Positions 1-9,232 are shown, numbered from the stretch's first letter. The stretch is 64,000 nt of DNA from an uncultured Bacteroidota bacterium (GCA_902793295.1 CADBDA010000006.1:1-64000), one strand, 5' to 3'. Numbers and translations are program-made. Notes: generated by a model from the letters alone, not told the origin.

Positions 1-136
1 CCGAGTTCTTCATTGTACACCTGTCGTGTCTGTGTCTTTTGTCTCATTTTTACTTTTGGTATTGCTCCCAAAAGTGTCAACTTTTTTCAGGTTAAGACAG
101 TCGTATAGCTTGCGACAGTTCAAATATAGAAATGAT

Positions 137-167
137 GGTTTGAGGTCACAATTTGTGACTTCAAACC
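137..167. repeat. 15-bp near-perfect palindrome
   Basis: The left arm 137-151 and right arm 153-167 are reverse complements with one mismatch (a G:T pair in RNA), separated by one base. The core is GTCACAA-T-TTGTGAC. It could be an operator, a recombination site or a coincidence of a relic coding sequence (see finding). No gene starts immediately next to it. Confidence 0.6.
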
Positions 168-454
168 AAAGAAGAGCACCATCCAGTCGACAGAAGTATG
201 TGCAGACAGAGGCTGGTCGGAAACTGATAAAGGATTGTGCATTCAAATAATGTGTAATCCCTTGGCCGTAGTTTGGCCATATTTTTGACGTTTTACTGGA
301 TTTTGATGTGTTATTTGAGTGTATAATAATTCATAAAACACAAAATAACAACTATTTGTACTTAATAGGAAATAATTAAAGCGTTCCTGTTCCGGGCAAC
401 CCCCAAATGTATATTATTTTACAACCAATATTTCTTCATTTGAAAATAATTCCA

Positions 455-462
455 TATCTTTG
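455..462 (+). promoter_or_regulatory. Bacteroidota -7 promoter box TATCTTTG
   Basis: Matches the TAnnTTTG consensus of the Bacteroidota primary sigma factor, 53 bases before the ATG at 516. No good TTTG -33 element is present at the usual spacing, but the box plus the AT-rich leader make this the likely promoter. Confidence 0.6.
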
Positions 463-515
463 CACTTGTAAAAGCAACAAAACAATTTTTCTATAACATT
501 TAATTATAAGTCATT

Positions 516-1568
516 ATGAAAAAGTTATTGGGATTATTCAGTATTATGGCTCTGATGCTGTCCTTTGCCGCATGCGGCGACGACGAGCAGTCGTCCGATG
601 GCAACGACAATAACACCGTCCTTACGGCGACACAAGTCGTTGGCACCTGGGAGTCGAAACTCATCACTGTGAACGACGAGGAGATGGACATCGAGATGCG
701 AATCACCATAAACGCTGACGGTACGGGCTATCTGGACGACCCGAACGATGTGTTCCACTATACCATTAGTGGTATGAACATTATTGTCACGCCGCCAAAC
801 GGTGGCAGCCACACCTTCACCGTCGAGTCGATTACCGAAACAGAAATGATGATGACCGGCACCGTCATCCCTGGTACTGGCCAACAGGCCAGCTTCAAGG
901 GCTGGTTTGCCAAAGTGAACGGAGACAACCCTGGAGGTGGCGACGACCCTGACCCTACCGGTGCCACCTGGGTGGATCTTGGACTCCCCAGTGGACTGCT
1001 GTGGGCTTCGTGCAACGTGGGTGCCACTGCGCCTGAAGAATTCGGCTACTTGTTTGCCTGGGGCGAAACGGTTGTCAAAGACACTTTCTATTGGGGCAGC
1101 TATGAACACGGGTACGGATACCACGAGCTGACAAAGTACTGTAGCGATACGAGTTATGGCCTTAACGGATACTCCGACAACTTGACCACACTTCAGCCTT
1201 ACGACGATGCCGCCACAGTCCATCTTGGCAATGGCGCACGCACACCCAGTAACGAGGATTGGGAGGAGATGGTTGCCAACACCACGCACCAATGGACAAC
1301 CCTGAACAATGTCAACGGATACCTCTTCACTGCACCCAACGGCAACAGCATCTTCCTGCCTGCCGCCGGTATTATTGCGTCTGGAGGTTATCAACCGTAT
1401 GACGCCGGCTACTATTGGTCATCATCGCTCTACACCCCCGAACCCGACTATGCTTATAATTTAAGCTTTGGCGCCACATGGTTCGGAACGGAGGTCGGCT
1501 ATTTACTTACCCATACATACCGATGTATTGGTTTGTCCGTCCGCGCTGTACGCGTCGCCCAGAAATAG
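516..1568 (+). CDS. Surface lipoprotein with FISUMP-like C-terminal domain
   Basis: A 350-residue secreted lipoprotein. Residues 1-20 form a lipoprotein signal peptide ending in the lipobox SFAAC (Cys20). The sequence after Cys20, GDDEQ, is acidic like the known Bacteroidota lipoprotein export signal, so surface display is inferred. Residues about 38-135 look like a lipocalin-type beta domain (VVGTWES start). A GGGDDPDPTG linker follows. Residues about 150-346 match the FISUMP-type domain abundant in gut Bacteroidota: WVDLGLPSGLLWA, FAWGET, the DAA...ARTPSNEDW region, LPAAG, YYWSSS and a C-terminal SVRAV. Function of this domain is not known to me; a binding or substrate-recognition role is often assumed. 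The gene is monocistronic, with a promoter box at 455 and a terminator at 1591. Confidence 0.8.
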   Translation: MKKLLGLFSIMALMLSFAACGDDEQSSDGNDNNTVLTATQVVGTWESKLITVNDEEMDIEMRITINADGTGYLDDPNDVFHYTISGMNIIVTPPNGGSHTFTVESITETEMMMTGTVIPGTGQQASFKGWFAKVNGDNPGGGDDPDPTGATWVDLGLPSGLLWASCNVGATAPEEFGYLFAWGETVVKDTFYWGSYEHGYGYHELTKYCSDTSYGLNGYSDNLTTLQPYDDAATVHLGNGARTPSNEDWEEMVANTTHQWTTLNNVNGYLFTAPNGNSIFLPAAGIIASGGYQPYDAGYYWSSSLYTPEPDYAYNLSFGATWFGTEVGYLLTHTYRCIGLSVRAVRVAQK

Positions 1569-1590
1569 CAATAAAACGATACTACCAGAA

Positions 1591-1622
1591 CAGAGAGAAG
1601 CGGCTGCTTCTCTCTGTTTTTT
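1591..1622 (+). terminator. Rho-independent terminator after FISUMP lipoprotein gene
   Basis: Perfect 10-bp stem (1591-1600 with 1607-1616), loop CGGCTG, followed at once by a six-T run. It sits 23 bases after the stop codon at 1568. Confidence 0.9.
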
Positions 1623-1908
1623 GTGGTTATTACCAACAACAGAATTATTGCTATGTGGTCACCCCCTCCCACCGTTGGATGGGAAAACCTTTGACCATTT
1701 GTTTGTAATTCACTTCACCCTCGGCATGGAGATAGTACCCTGTATCATCGCTCTTGTCGAAGAATTGTTCCATTTGAATATGTCGGTTGTCACATGAGGG
1801 AGGAGGTCATGAACGGGGCTTGCTCGTTAAGACTGGTCGATTATCGTCTTTTGAGGCGGTGGAATGACGTTTTTTGTGTATTTTTGCGGCCGATTATTCT
1901 TTTGGAGC
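1623..1908. other. Intergenic stretch before symporter
   Basis: Nothing recognisable at 1623-1870. Short frames here lack start context and family resemblance. The last 30 bases carry the promoter of the symporter gene. Confidence 0.5.
1879..1886 (+). promoter_or_regulatory. -7 promoter box TATTTTTG for symporter
   Basis: Exact TAnnTTTG match 22 bases upstream of the chosen ATG at 1909. It lies downstream of the alternative ATG at 1864, which argues against that longer start. Confidence 0.6.
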
Positions 1909-3402
1909 ATGCTTACTAGTATTCACATTATAGGCATTTTGGTCACGATAGGGGTGCTCGTCGTCCTGGGCGTTTTGTCAGGAAGGAAGGTGCGCGACGC
2001 CCGAAGTTTTGTTGCAGGGGGCACTGCAGGATCCTGGATGGTGTGTGGTGCCATTCTGGGCACTTTGGTGGGTGGACAATCCACCATAGGCACTGCCCAG
2101 CTGGCCTTCTCGTTCGGCCTTTCGGCATGGTGGTTCACCATTGGTGCCGCCTTGGGTGCCTTGCTGTTGGGGCTGGTCTATGCCAAACCTATCCGCAGCA
2201 GCGGTTGTGTCACCTTGATGGAGATCGTGCGACAGCAGTACGGTCGGAAGGCCGAAACGGTGGGTTCGATACTTTTTCTGGTGGGAATCTTCATCAGTAT
2301 CACTTCGCAGCTGCTCTCGTCGTCGGCCCTGATTACGAGCCTGTCCGGCATACCGACATTCGTGGCGCTCGGCGTCAGTGCCCTGCTGGTAGCCTTGCTG
2401 GTTATTTTTGGCGGCATACGCAGTGCCGGCGCCAGTGGAATAGTGAAGCTGGTGCTGCTCTACATCTGTTCGCTGGCCAGTGGCATCGTGGTGTGGAAAA
2501 TCGGAGGCGGACTTGGTGGAATTGAGCACAGCATAGCGGATGTATATACCACTCCCGGGCTTGCCGAGATGAACGGCATGGACGACCTTGAGAGCATCCA
2601 TCAGCGCTATGGCAACCCTATAGCCCGTGGGCCGCTAAAAGACTTGGGCGGATGTCTGTCGTTGGTACTCGGCGTTGTCTGCACACAAACCTATGCGCAG
2701 GCCATTTGGTCGGCAGCCACCACAGAAAAGGCCCGACGCGGAGCGGTGCTGTGTGCGGCACTTATCCCGTTGATTGGTGCTGCCTGCACCCTTGTGGGCA
2801 TGTACATGCGCGGTCATTATGTGACGTCGGCCGAGATGGAGGCCTTGCGGCAGCAGGGCGAAGTGTTGCCCGAAGGCGTCGGCGTGCTGCAGAATTCCCT
2901 ACAGGCCTTCCCCACGTTTATTTTGACCAACCTTCCCGAGTGGTTGGGCGGCATTGCCCTGGGCACCCTGCTGATCAACGTGCTGGGTTGCGGCAGCGGG
3001 TTGGTGCTCGGAGCCGCCACCATCGTCACACGTGACGTGTGGCGGGTGGACTACAGCAACGGACGTCAGGCACTGCGTGCCATGCGCCTCACGATTGTCG
3101 CCATCCTGCTGTTGGGACTTGCCGTGGCCCACTTTGTGCGCGGTTCGTTCATCAATGATTTGGGCTTCCTTTCGCTCGGATTGCGAGCTGCGGCTTTGCT
3201 GCTCCCCTTGAGTTTCGCCCTGTGGTTGCCCGGTCGTTTCCGTTCGCGGGCTGTCATTCTTTCCATGGTGGCAGGTACGGCGGCTATGTTGGTAGCAGGC
3301 GTCCTATCGTTGGCGCCCGACCCCATGTATTATGGTCTGGCGGCATCGGCTATCGTGCTGTTTTCCACCAACAAGGCAAAGAATATTTCCTTGTCGGATT
3401 GA
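1909..3402 (+). CDS. Sodium:solute symporter (SSS) family transporter
   Basis: A 497-residue inner-membrane protein with about 13 predicted hydrophobic helices. It has the SSS-family N-terminal pattern: a first helix, a charged loop (SGRKVRDARSF), then a glycine/serine-rich segment (GAILGTLVGGQSTIGTAQLAF), where the sodium site is formed in characterised relatives. These proteins couple Na+ entry to uptake of sugars, amino acids, vitamins or organic acids; the substrate here cannot be told. The ATG at 1909 is chosen over 1864 because a promoter box lies between them and TTGGAG precedes 1909. The gene stands alone, convergent with aroE. Confidence 0.8.
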   Translation: MLTSIHIIGILVTIGVLVVLGVLSGRKVRDARSFVAGGTAGSWMVCGAILGTLVGGQSTIGTAQLAFSFGLSAWWFTIGAALGALLLGLVYAKPIRSSGCVTLMEIVRQQYGRKAETVGSILFLVGIFISITSQLLSSSALITSLSGIPTFVALGVSALLVALLVIFGGIRSAGASGIVKLVLLYICSLASGIVVWKIGGGLGGIEHSIADVYTTPGLAEMNGMDDLESIHQRYGNPIARGPLKDLGGCLSLVLGVVCTQTYAQAIWSAATTEKARRGAVLCAALIPLIGAACTLVGMYMRGHYVTSAEMEALRQQGEVLPEGVGVLQNSLQAFPTFILTNLPEWLGGIALGTLLINVLGCGSGLVLGAATIVTRDVWRVDYSNGRQALRAMRLTIVAILLLGLAVAHFVRGSFINDLGFLSLGLRAAALLLPLSFALWLPGRFRSRAVILSMVAGTAAMLVAGVLSLAPDPMYYGLAASAIVLFSTNKAKNISLSD

Positions 3403-3524
3403 TTCGGTCGGCCATTGAATAGATCATGTTTCAGTCGAAGGAGGCGAAACCCAAGAAGACGGGTGGGATGACCGTTCGGGTGTTTTTCACAAACTTTAGG
3501 TGACGACAATGGAGATCGTCGTGG

Positions 3525-4301
3525 TCAGGCCTGCCAGATGGTGTAGGCCATGTCGGCTTGCCGATGCAGCATGGCGAGGCCGTTGGCTGTTGCAGCGCCC
3601 CGTTCGGTGGCGTCGAGTAGGAAACGTGTCCTTTCGGGATTGTATATCAGGTCATAGCACAGATGCTTGGGGGTCAGCACTGCTGGTGTTTTCCAAGGGC
3701 TTTCTTCAGTGTGAGGATACATGCCCACGGGGGTGCAGTTGACGATGAGCAAATGGCTGTCGGCCAGCTGAAAGGCCTCGTCGTAGGCGACGGTATCGAT
3801 GCCCTGTCCGGCATGCTTCAAAGGCGTGCGGCTGACGAACCGATGGGCGATGCCCAACTGGCGTAGCGCCCAGGCAACCGCTTTCGAGGCCCCTCCCGTT
3901 CCCAGTATCAGCGCCTTGCGGTGCCAGTCGCGGAGCAACGGACGTAGCGTTTCGAGAAATGCCGGCGCGTCGGTGTTGTAGCCTATGAGCATCAGTTGGT
4001 TGTCGTGTCGAATCACCTTGACGGTGTTCACCGCCCCGATGGCGGCTGCGGTGGGGTCCACCTCGTCAAGCAGGTGCAGCATTTGCTCTTTGTAGGGAAT
4101 GGTGACGTTGAAGCCGTCCAATTGTAGCTCCTGAACCTTTTGGCGTAGCCCTGCCAGCGAGTCGAGCTCCAGAAGTCGATAGTTGTAGCCGTCGCTCTTC
4201 GAATTGGCAAATTTTGCATCGAAATAAGCTTTCGAAAAGGAGTGCGACAGCTTTTCGCCGACAAGGGCATAGTGATGGTCCGTATGTTCTAGTTGGTTCA
4301 T
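3525..4301 (-). CDS. aroE: Shikimate dehydrogenase
   Basis: A 258-residue enzyme predicted to reduce 3-dehydroshikimate to shikimate with NADPH, in the cytoplasmic chorismate pathway. Substrate-site motifs are present: GEKLSHSFS (15-23), NVTIPYK (65-71, catalytic Lys71) and GAVNT. The catalytic Asp111 lies in GYNTDAPAF. The NADP-binding glycine loop LGTGGASKAV spans about 133-142, and NCTPVGMYP is the conserved C-terminal motif. Length fits the slightly short AroE form common in Bacteroidota. It stands alone, convergent with the symporter gene and divergent from the rhomboid gene; the other aromatic genes are not in the window. Confidence 0.95.
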   Translation of the reverse strand: MNQLEHTDHHYALVGEKLSHSFSKAYFDAKFANSKSDGYNYRLLELDSLAGLRQKVQELQLDGFNVTIPYKEQMLHLLDEVDPTAAAIGAVNTVKVIRHDNQLMLIGYNTDAPAFLETLRPLLRDWHRKALILGTGGASKAVAWALRQLGIAHRFVSRTPLKHAGQGIDTVAYDEAFQLADSHLLIVNCTPVGMYPHTEESPWKTPAVLTPKHLCYDLIYNPERTRFLLDATERGAATANGLAMLHRQADMAYTIWQA

Positions 4302-4380
4302 TGTGAGCGTTTATTGGGCCTTCGATAATGTTTGTTCATATCGTAGGGACAATTAATAAACACAAAAAGATTATTTTTAG

Positions 4381-4388
4381 TATTTTTG
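4381..4388 (+). promoter_or_regulatory. -7 promoter box TATTTTTG for rhomboid-led operon
   Basis: Exact TAnnTTTG match 22 bases before the ATG at 4410, in an AT-rich gap divergent from aroE. No clear -33 TTTG. Likely drives the co-directional run to 11559. Confidence 0.6.
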
Positions 4389-4409
4389 CAGTTTAATTAA
4401 TTATGCGAT

Positions 4410-5297
4410 ATGCAAAAGCAACAAGTTGGAAGTCAGTTTACTCAGTTCCTTAAGAGCGGCAGTCTGCTGTCGATTCTGATTATTGTGAATGTGGCGCTGT
4501 GGTTGCTGTCGCTGCTCTTCCCCCTGGTCGATTATCTCTACGCGTTCCAGCCGGGACGCACCCGTCAGGGGTGGTATGACCTGTTCTCGTTGTCCTCGCA
4601 GTGGGAACTGTTGGTGCGTCGTCCGTGGACATTGCTGACCTACATGTTCTTACATGAAGGCTTCTGGCATCTGCTGTTCAACATGGTGATGCTTTACTTT
4701 GGAGGCCTGATGTGCTGCCGCTACCTGAATGCCAAACGGTTTGCCTGGATCTATTTCCTTGGCGGCATCGGCGGCGGTTTGCTCTATTTGTTGGTCTACA
4801 ACTTGTTTCCGGTGGGTCAGCTGCAGGTGTCGACGATGGTGGGCGCCTCGGCCGCTGTGATGGGCGTGCTGCTGGCGGTGGCCGCTTACGTGCCCAACCA
4901 GGAGGTGGGTTTCTGGATGATACGCACATTCACGGTCAAGATGAAATATCTGGTGTTGGCCTTTGTAGTTATCGATCTGCTCAGCATCCCCATATCGAAT
5001 GCCGGCGGCCACATTGCTCACTTGGGAGGAGCACTGATCGGATTTCTCTTTGTGATGGCGATGCGGTGGCAGCTGCAGCGCCCGGCACGTCCCAAGCGCC
5101 AGCGTATCAAGGTCAAGAAAACCGCCAACTACAAGGCTGCAGCAGGCCGACAGGGGCGTCCGTTGAGCGACGAGGAGTTCAACCGCCGTCGCGCCGACGA
5201 CCAGAAGCGCATCGATGCCATCCTCGACAAGATTTCCAAGTCTGGCTACGACCACCTGAGCAAAGAAGAGAAAGATTTCCTTTTCCGCAAGAGCTGA
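4410..5297 (+). CDS. Rhomboid-family intramembrane serine protease
   Basis: A 295-residue polytopic membrane protein. The rhomboid core is intact: HEGFWHLLFN (His82, His87, Asn91, equivalent to the HxxxxHxxxN oxyanion motif), nucleophile Ser147 in GASAAVMG, and His204 in HIAHLGG as catalytic base. About six hydrophobic helices precede a basic cytoplasmic tail (residues about 222-295) that ends in a short domain, YDHLSKEEKDFL, which I recognise from many Bacteroidota rhomboids (DUF6576-like). It should cleave transmembrane segments of unknown partner proteins. First gene of a likely operon, 34 bases before the next gene. Confidence 0.9.
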   Translation: MQKQQVGSQFTQFLKSGSLLSILIIVNVALWLLSLLFPLVDYLYAFQPGRTRQGWYDLFSLSSQWELLVRRPWTLLTYMFLHEGFWHLLFNMVMLYFGGLMCCRYLNAKRFAWIYFLGGIGGGLLYLLVYNLFPVGQLQVSTMVGASAAVMGVLLAVAAYVPNQEVGFWMIRTFTVKMKYLVLAFVVIDLLSIPISNAGGHIAHLGGALIGFLFVMAMRWQLQRPARPKRQRIKVKKTANYKAAAGRQGRPLSDEEFNRRRADDQKRIDAILDKISKSGYDHLSKEEKDFLFRKS

Positions 5298-5331
5298 GAC
5301 CTCGCACCGGAATGACAAAACAACAACGCAG

Positions 5332-6444
5332 ATGAAGAAAACGCTGAAGATACTATTGCTGATACTGAATTTCGTCGTGCTGGTGCTGATGCTCGGCTCG
5401 ACGATGGCTGGCTGGCGAACGCCGTCCAAAGGTCTGCTGTTCTCGATGATGGGCTATGGCTACCTTTATTTCACGCTAGCCAATGTCTTTTTCGTTGTCC
5501 TGTGGCTCTGTTTGGGCAGCAAGTGGTTTCTGCTGTCGGTGGCTGGCATACTGGTGAGGCTGTCTTTCTTGCCGCTCTATTTCCAAGTGGGCGGCACCGA
5601 AACGCTGGAGGTTGAACCCTCTGAGCGGCAGAATTATGTGAAGCTGATGACCTATAATGTGCACCACTTCCAAGGGGTGGAGATGGATGAAACCATCGCC
5701 GACCAGAATATGCGGCTCTTTTTGGAAATGGTGGATGCCGAAACACCCGATGTGCTGGTGCTGCAGGAATATGTCGGCAAAGGCGACACTGTGCACTTGA
5801 CCGATGCCCTGCACCGGCGCGGCTACACCGGACATGCGTCGGGACACGCCGGCGGCTCGATGAGCGGTGAGGTCATCTTCTCAAAGATGCCCGTGCTGCA
5901 GGTCCACCACATCAGCGAACCCACCATCTTCTATGCCGACTTGCTGCACCAGGACGACACGCTGCGGGTCTTCTGCCTGCACCTGAACTCCTACGGCCTT
6001 GACGACAGCGACCACCAACAACTGCACGACCTGCGCCATGGCACCCTGGACAGCACCACCGGACGCAGCACCTACTACAAATTCAAGCAAACCATTCTGA
6101 AACATGAAGAGGAATGGCAACAGCTGGAACCCTACTTCACCCAGTGGAAGAAGGGCCTGATTGTGGCTGGCGACTTCAACGACCCGCCCGCCTCCTATTT
6201 CTATCAGCAATGCACCAAACTGCTGAAAGACAGCTATTGTGAAGCCGGGCAGGGCTTCAGCACCACCTACCATGGAACCTTCACCCGTCGCCGCAACACC
6301 ATCTTCCCTTCATTCCGTATCGATATGGTGCTGCATTCGCCCCAATTGAAAGCCTGCAGTTATAAACGCCTCAAGGCGGAAATCTCCGACCATTACCCCG
6401 TGGTGGTGGGAATCAAGACTGAGAACCTTGCCGTCCAGAAATAA
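5332..6444 (+). CDS. Membrane-anchored endonuclease/exonuclease/phosphatase-family protein
   Basis: 370 residues. The N-terminus has about three hydrophobic helices (residues 5-25, 35-65, 68-85), followed by an EEP (DNase I-like) catalytic domain. Family signatures: MTYNVHHF near 107, LQEY (Glu metal ligand), AGDFNDPP (Asp/Asn) and ISDHYPVVV (catalytic Asp-His) near the C-terminus. Relatives hydrolyse phosphodiesters in DNA, lipids or inositol phosphates; the substrate is unknown. The catalytic domain probably faces the periplasm. It lies between the rhomboid gene and nth, and its end overlaps a possible upstream start of nth that I did not choose. Confidence 0.85.
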   Translation: MKKTLKILLLILNFVVLVLMLGSTMAGWRTPSKGLLFSMMGYGYLYFTLANVFFVVLWLCLGSKWFLLSVAGILVRLSFLPLYFQVGGTETLEVEPSERQNYVKLMTYNVHHFQGVEMDETIADQNMRLFLEMVDAETPDVLVLQEYVGKGDTVHLTDALHRRGYTGHASGHAGGSMSGEVIFSKMPVLQVHHISEPTIFYADLLHQDDTLRVFCLHLNSYGLDDSDHQQLHDLRHGTLDSTTGRSTYYKFKQTILKHEEEWQQLEPYFTQWKKGLIVAGDFNDPPASYFYQQCTKLLKDSYCEAGQGFSTTYHGTFTRRRNTIFPSFRIDMVLHSPQLKACSYKRLKAEISDHYPVVVGIKTENLAVQK

Positions 6445-6466
6445 CGCATCAAAAACAGCACAAGCC

Positions 6467-7132
6467 ATGAGAACAACCGAACGGTACGCACAACTGATAG
6501 CCTATTTTGAAAAGGCCATGCCCACGGCACAGAGCGAGTTGCATTACGACAACCCTTTCCAGCTGCTGGTGGCCGTGATACTGTCTGCCCAATGCACCGA
6601 CAAGCGAGTCAACATGGTCACACCGGCCCTCTTTGCCGCCTATCCCGACTCGCGCGCTATGGCTGCGGCATCGGTCGACGACATCTATGGCTATATCAAA
6701 TCCGTGTCGTATCCCAACAATAAGAGCCGGCACCTGAAAGGGATGGCCGAGAAGTTGCAGCACGATTTCGGCGGGGTGGTGCCCTCCGACGTGGCCCAGC
6801 TACAGACCCTGCCCGGTGTGGGACGCAAGACCGCCAACGTCATTGCTGCTGTCATCTTCAACCAGTCGGTGATGCCCGTCGACACCCACGTCTTCCGTGT
6901 GTCGGAGCGCATAGGGCTCACCACCCGTTCCAAGACCCCTTTGCAAACCGAGCTGACCCTCGAGAAACATATCCCCGCTGACCGCATTCCCGTGGCGCAC
7001 CATTGGCTCATCCTGCACGGACGCTATGTGTGTACTGCCCGCAGCCCCCACTGTGCGGAATGCGGCATCAGCCACATCTGCCGTTACCATGCTGCCAAGC
7101 AAAAGGCAGCCGCCAAGAAAAGTGAATCCTAA
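6467..7132 (+). CDS. nth: Endonuclease III, DNA glycosylase/AP lyase
   Basis: A 221-residue base-excision-repair enzyme that removes oxidised pyrimidines and nicks abasic sites. The helix-hairpin-helix LPGVGRKTANV spans 115-125, with catalytic Lys121 and catalytic Asp139 in VDTHVFR. These positions are almost the same as Lys120 and Asp138 of the E. coli enzyme. The C-terminal [4Fe-4S] motif C-x6-C-x2-C-x5-C is complete. The ATG at 6467 is preferred over an in-frame ATG at 6428 because the latter overlaps the upstream gene and adds a non-conserved leader. It is 22 bases after the EEP gene and 24 before the VWA gene. Confidence 0.95.
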   Translation: MRTTERYAQLIAYFEKAMPTAQSELHYDNPFQLLVAVILSAQCTDKRVNMVTPALFAAYPDSRAMAAASVDDIYGYIKSVSYPNNKSRHLKGMAEKLQHDFGGVVPSDVAQLQTLPGVGRKTANVIAAVIFNQSVMPVDTHVFRVSERIGLTTRSKTPLQTELTLEKHIPADRIPVAHHWLILHGRYVCTARSPHCAECGISHICRYHAAKQKAAAKKSES

Positions 7133-7156
7133 CCCACCAGAATCTCCCCAGCAATC

Positions 7157-9226
7157 ATGACACTCTCATCCCCGTTGTTTCTGATAGGCCTTGTCGCCGT
7201 TGCCATTCCGGTGATTGTCCACCTGTTCAACTTCCGCCGCTACCGGAAGGTCTATTTCAGCAATGTCGACTATCTGGAGCAGTTGCAAACCGAAACACGT
7301 CGCCAGTCGCGCCTGCGGCAGATGCTGATTTTGGCGGCGCGCATTCTGGCCATCGTCTTCCTGGTTCTGGCTTTTGCCCGTCCGGTGGTGCCCAATCGGA
7401 ACAATCCCCTCAAGACTGGCAGCAGCGATGTGAGCATCTATGTCGACAACTCGTTCAGCATGGAGCGTACCGACGGCAGTGGCACCCTGCTCGAAAAGGC
7501 AAAGACCAAGGCCCGCGAAATCGTCTCCGCCTATGGTCCTACCGACCGCTTCCAGCTGCTCACCAACGACGCTGAAGGGCGCCAGTTCCACTGGCTCAGC
7601 AAGGAGGAGGTGCTGGTGGAAATTGACAATATGGAACTGTCGCCCGTCACGCAGACCTTCTCCTCGATTGCCAACCGCCAGTTCGACTTTCTGCATGGTG
7701 GCAGCGGCAAGAACCGCTACGCCTATCTAATCTCTGATTGCCAGACATCGGTGGCCGATTTCGCCAATTTTCCGAACGATAGCAGCGTCACTGCCATCTG
7801 CGTGCCGCTCGAGTCGAAGGGGTTGAACAATGTCTTCATCGATTCGGTGAGCCTCAATGCACCCGCCTTCAGCGTCGGCAGCAGTGTGGCTGTGGAGGTG
7901 ATGGTGCGCAACGAAGGCGACGAGAGTTTGGAGAAGGTGCCACTGACTCTTTATGTCGACGACAAACAGCGCGCCTTGGCCACGGTCGATCTGCCGGCAC
8001 AAGGCACGGTATCGACCACCATGCACTTCACCCTCGAACATGGTGGCATCGTCGACGGACGCGTCGAGACGACCGATTATCCCGTCACTTTCGACGACAA
8101 ATACTATTTCAGCCTCAATGTCCGCGACCGCATACGGCTGCTTGTGGTCGAAGGGCGTGAACCCAATGAGTACCTGCAGCGCCTGTTTGTCGGCGACTCG
8201 GTGGTGCGCTACCAGTCGCTACAGCTGCAACAGATGGATTTCAGCCGCGTGGCGGAGAACGATGTCGTCATACTCGACGAACTGCCTGCGCTTACCAGCG
8301 GAATGGCGCAAACCCTCCACTCCTTTGTCGAAGAGGGGGGCAGCGTGGTGGTTGTGGCCGGCAGCAAGGCCGACGAGGGTTCCTATAACGAAGCGCTGCG
8401 ACTCTTTGCCGCTCCGCGGCTGTCGGGATGGAACGGCGGACGTGTGGCTGGCGGTGTGGTCAATGTGGAGCATCCGCTCTATCAAGGGGTTTTCGCTGGA
8501 CGCAACGACATCACGGAACTGCCCACCGTGACCGGCTATCACCGACTGGCAGCCGACGGAACCACCCACCGCGAACGTATCATCACGCTGGCCAATGGCG
8601 ACGACTACATCACCGCCACCAGCTGCGGCAGCGGCCGACTGTACCTGATCGCTTCGCCCTTGCGCGACGCCAACAGCGATTTTGTTCGGCAGGCGCTCTT
8701 CGTCCCCACGCTTTACAATATGGCGCTTCTCAGCATCCATCCTACGGCTCCCGCACTGTCGCTCGACGCCAGCGCCCCTGTGCCTTTGGCCGGCCGCTAT
8801 GGCGGCGACGGAGGCAGTGTGAAGCTGCGTGGCAAGGACAACGACTACGAGGAAATACCTGATGTGCGACGAATGGGGTCGGGCAGCAGTCTGGTGCCCC
8901 ATGGCAGCATCCGTGAGGCCGGCAACTACCACCTGGTTGTGGATGGTGAGGCCACCGAGGGACTCTCGTTCAACTATTCGCGGCGCGAGTCGCTTATGCA
9001 ATATCTGAGTCCTTCTGCCGTGGCGCAGTTGATCAAAGACTATCATTTGGACCATTGCAGTGTGGTGGCGCAAGCCGAGAAACCTTTGGACGGCTATCTG
9101 AAGTCGCAGATGGAAGGCCGCCAGCTGTGGCGATGGTGCATCGTTTTGGCATTGCTGATGCTGCTGGCCGAAATCGCCTTGATTCGTTGGCCGGAACGAT
9201 GGAAAACTAAGAAGAACAAAAAATAG
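7157..9226 (+). CDS. BatA-like membrane protein with VWA domain
   Basis: 689 residues. Residues 1-75 are a BatA/aerotolerance N-terminal domain (LIGLVAVAIPVIVHLFNFRR, then a second helix ending VLAFARP). A von Willebrand A domain follows, with the MIDAS motif DNSFS at about 95. After it come beta-rich CARDB-like and glutamine amidotransferase-like regions (about 230-640). A C-terminal transmembrane helix spans about 660-680 with a Lys-rich end. Relatives are found in Bacteroidota next to ABC or MoxR genes; their role in envelope or stress physiology is not settled. It is 6 bases from the ABC ATPase gene. Confidence 0.8.
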   Translation: MTLSSPLFLIGLVAVAIPVIVHLFNFRRYRKVYFSNVDYLEQLQTETRRQSRLRQMLILAARILAIVFLVLAFARPVVPNRNNPLKTGSSDVSIYVDNSFSMERTDGSGTLLEKAKTKAREIVSAYGPTDRFQLLTNDAEGRQFHWLSKEEVLVEIDNMELSPVTQTFSSIANRQFDFLHGGSGKNRYAYLISDCQTSVADFANFPNDSSVTAICVPLESKGLNNVFIDSVSLNAPAFSVGSSVAVEVMVRNEGDESLEKVPLTLYVDDKQRALATVDLPAQGTVSTTMHFTLEHGGIVDGRVETTDYPVTFDDKYYFSLNVRDRIRLLVVEGREPNEYLQRLFVGDSVVRYQSLQLQQMDFSRVAENDVVILDELPALTSGMAQTLHSFVEEGGSVVVVAGSKADEGSYNEALRLFAAPRLSGWNGGRVAGGVVNVEHPLYQGVFAGRNDITELPTVTGYHRLAADGTTHRERIITLANGDDYITATSCGSGRLYLIASPLRDANSDFVRQALFVPTLYNMALLSIHPTAPALSLDASAPVPLAGRYGGDGGSVKLRGKDNDYEEIPDVRRMGSGSSLVPHGSIREAGNYHLVVDGEATEGLSFNYSRRESLMQYLSPSAVAQLIKDYHLDHCSVVAQAEKPLDGYLKSQMEGRQLWRWCIVLALLMLLAEIALIRWPERWKTKKNKK

Positions 9227-9232
9227 AGAAAG

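Larger units (their letters stand above)
1..515. other. Gene-poor leader region with palindrome and possible gene relic
   Basis: No convincing gene is visible. Overlapping short frames of 74 and 78 codons exist on both strands at 10-250, with no start context. The plus frame at about 100-200 encodes a stretch reading LRSQFVTSN, which resembles the conserved core of ORF6N/KilA-N-type phage and mobile-element proteins, but the flanking domain is absent, so at most it is a decayed fragment. A near-perfect palindrome lies inside it (137-167). An 8-bp hairpin (52-59 with 68-75) has no T-tract. The last 60 bases carry the promoter of the downstream lipoprotein gene. Confidence 0.35.

Noticed and set aside
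1864-1908. Upstream ATG as start of the sodium:solute symporter
   Set aside because: The promoter box TATTTTTG (1879-1886) lies after it and the added 15 residues are not conserved-looking; ATG 1909 has a better position.
3403-3524. Bidirectional terminator between symporter and aroE
   Set aside because: Only 5-6 bp imperfect stems are visible and no T-tract is adjacent; not enough to call.
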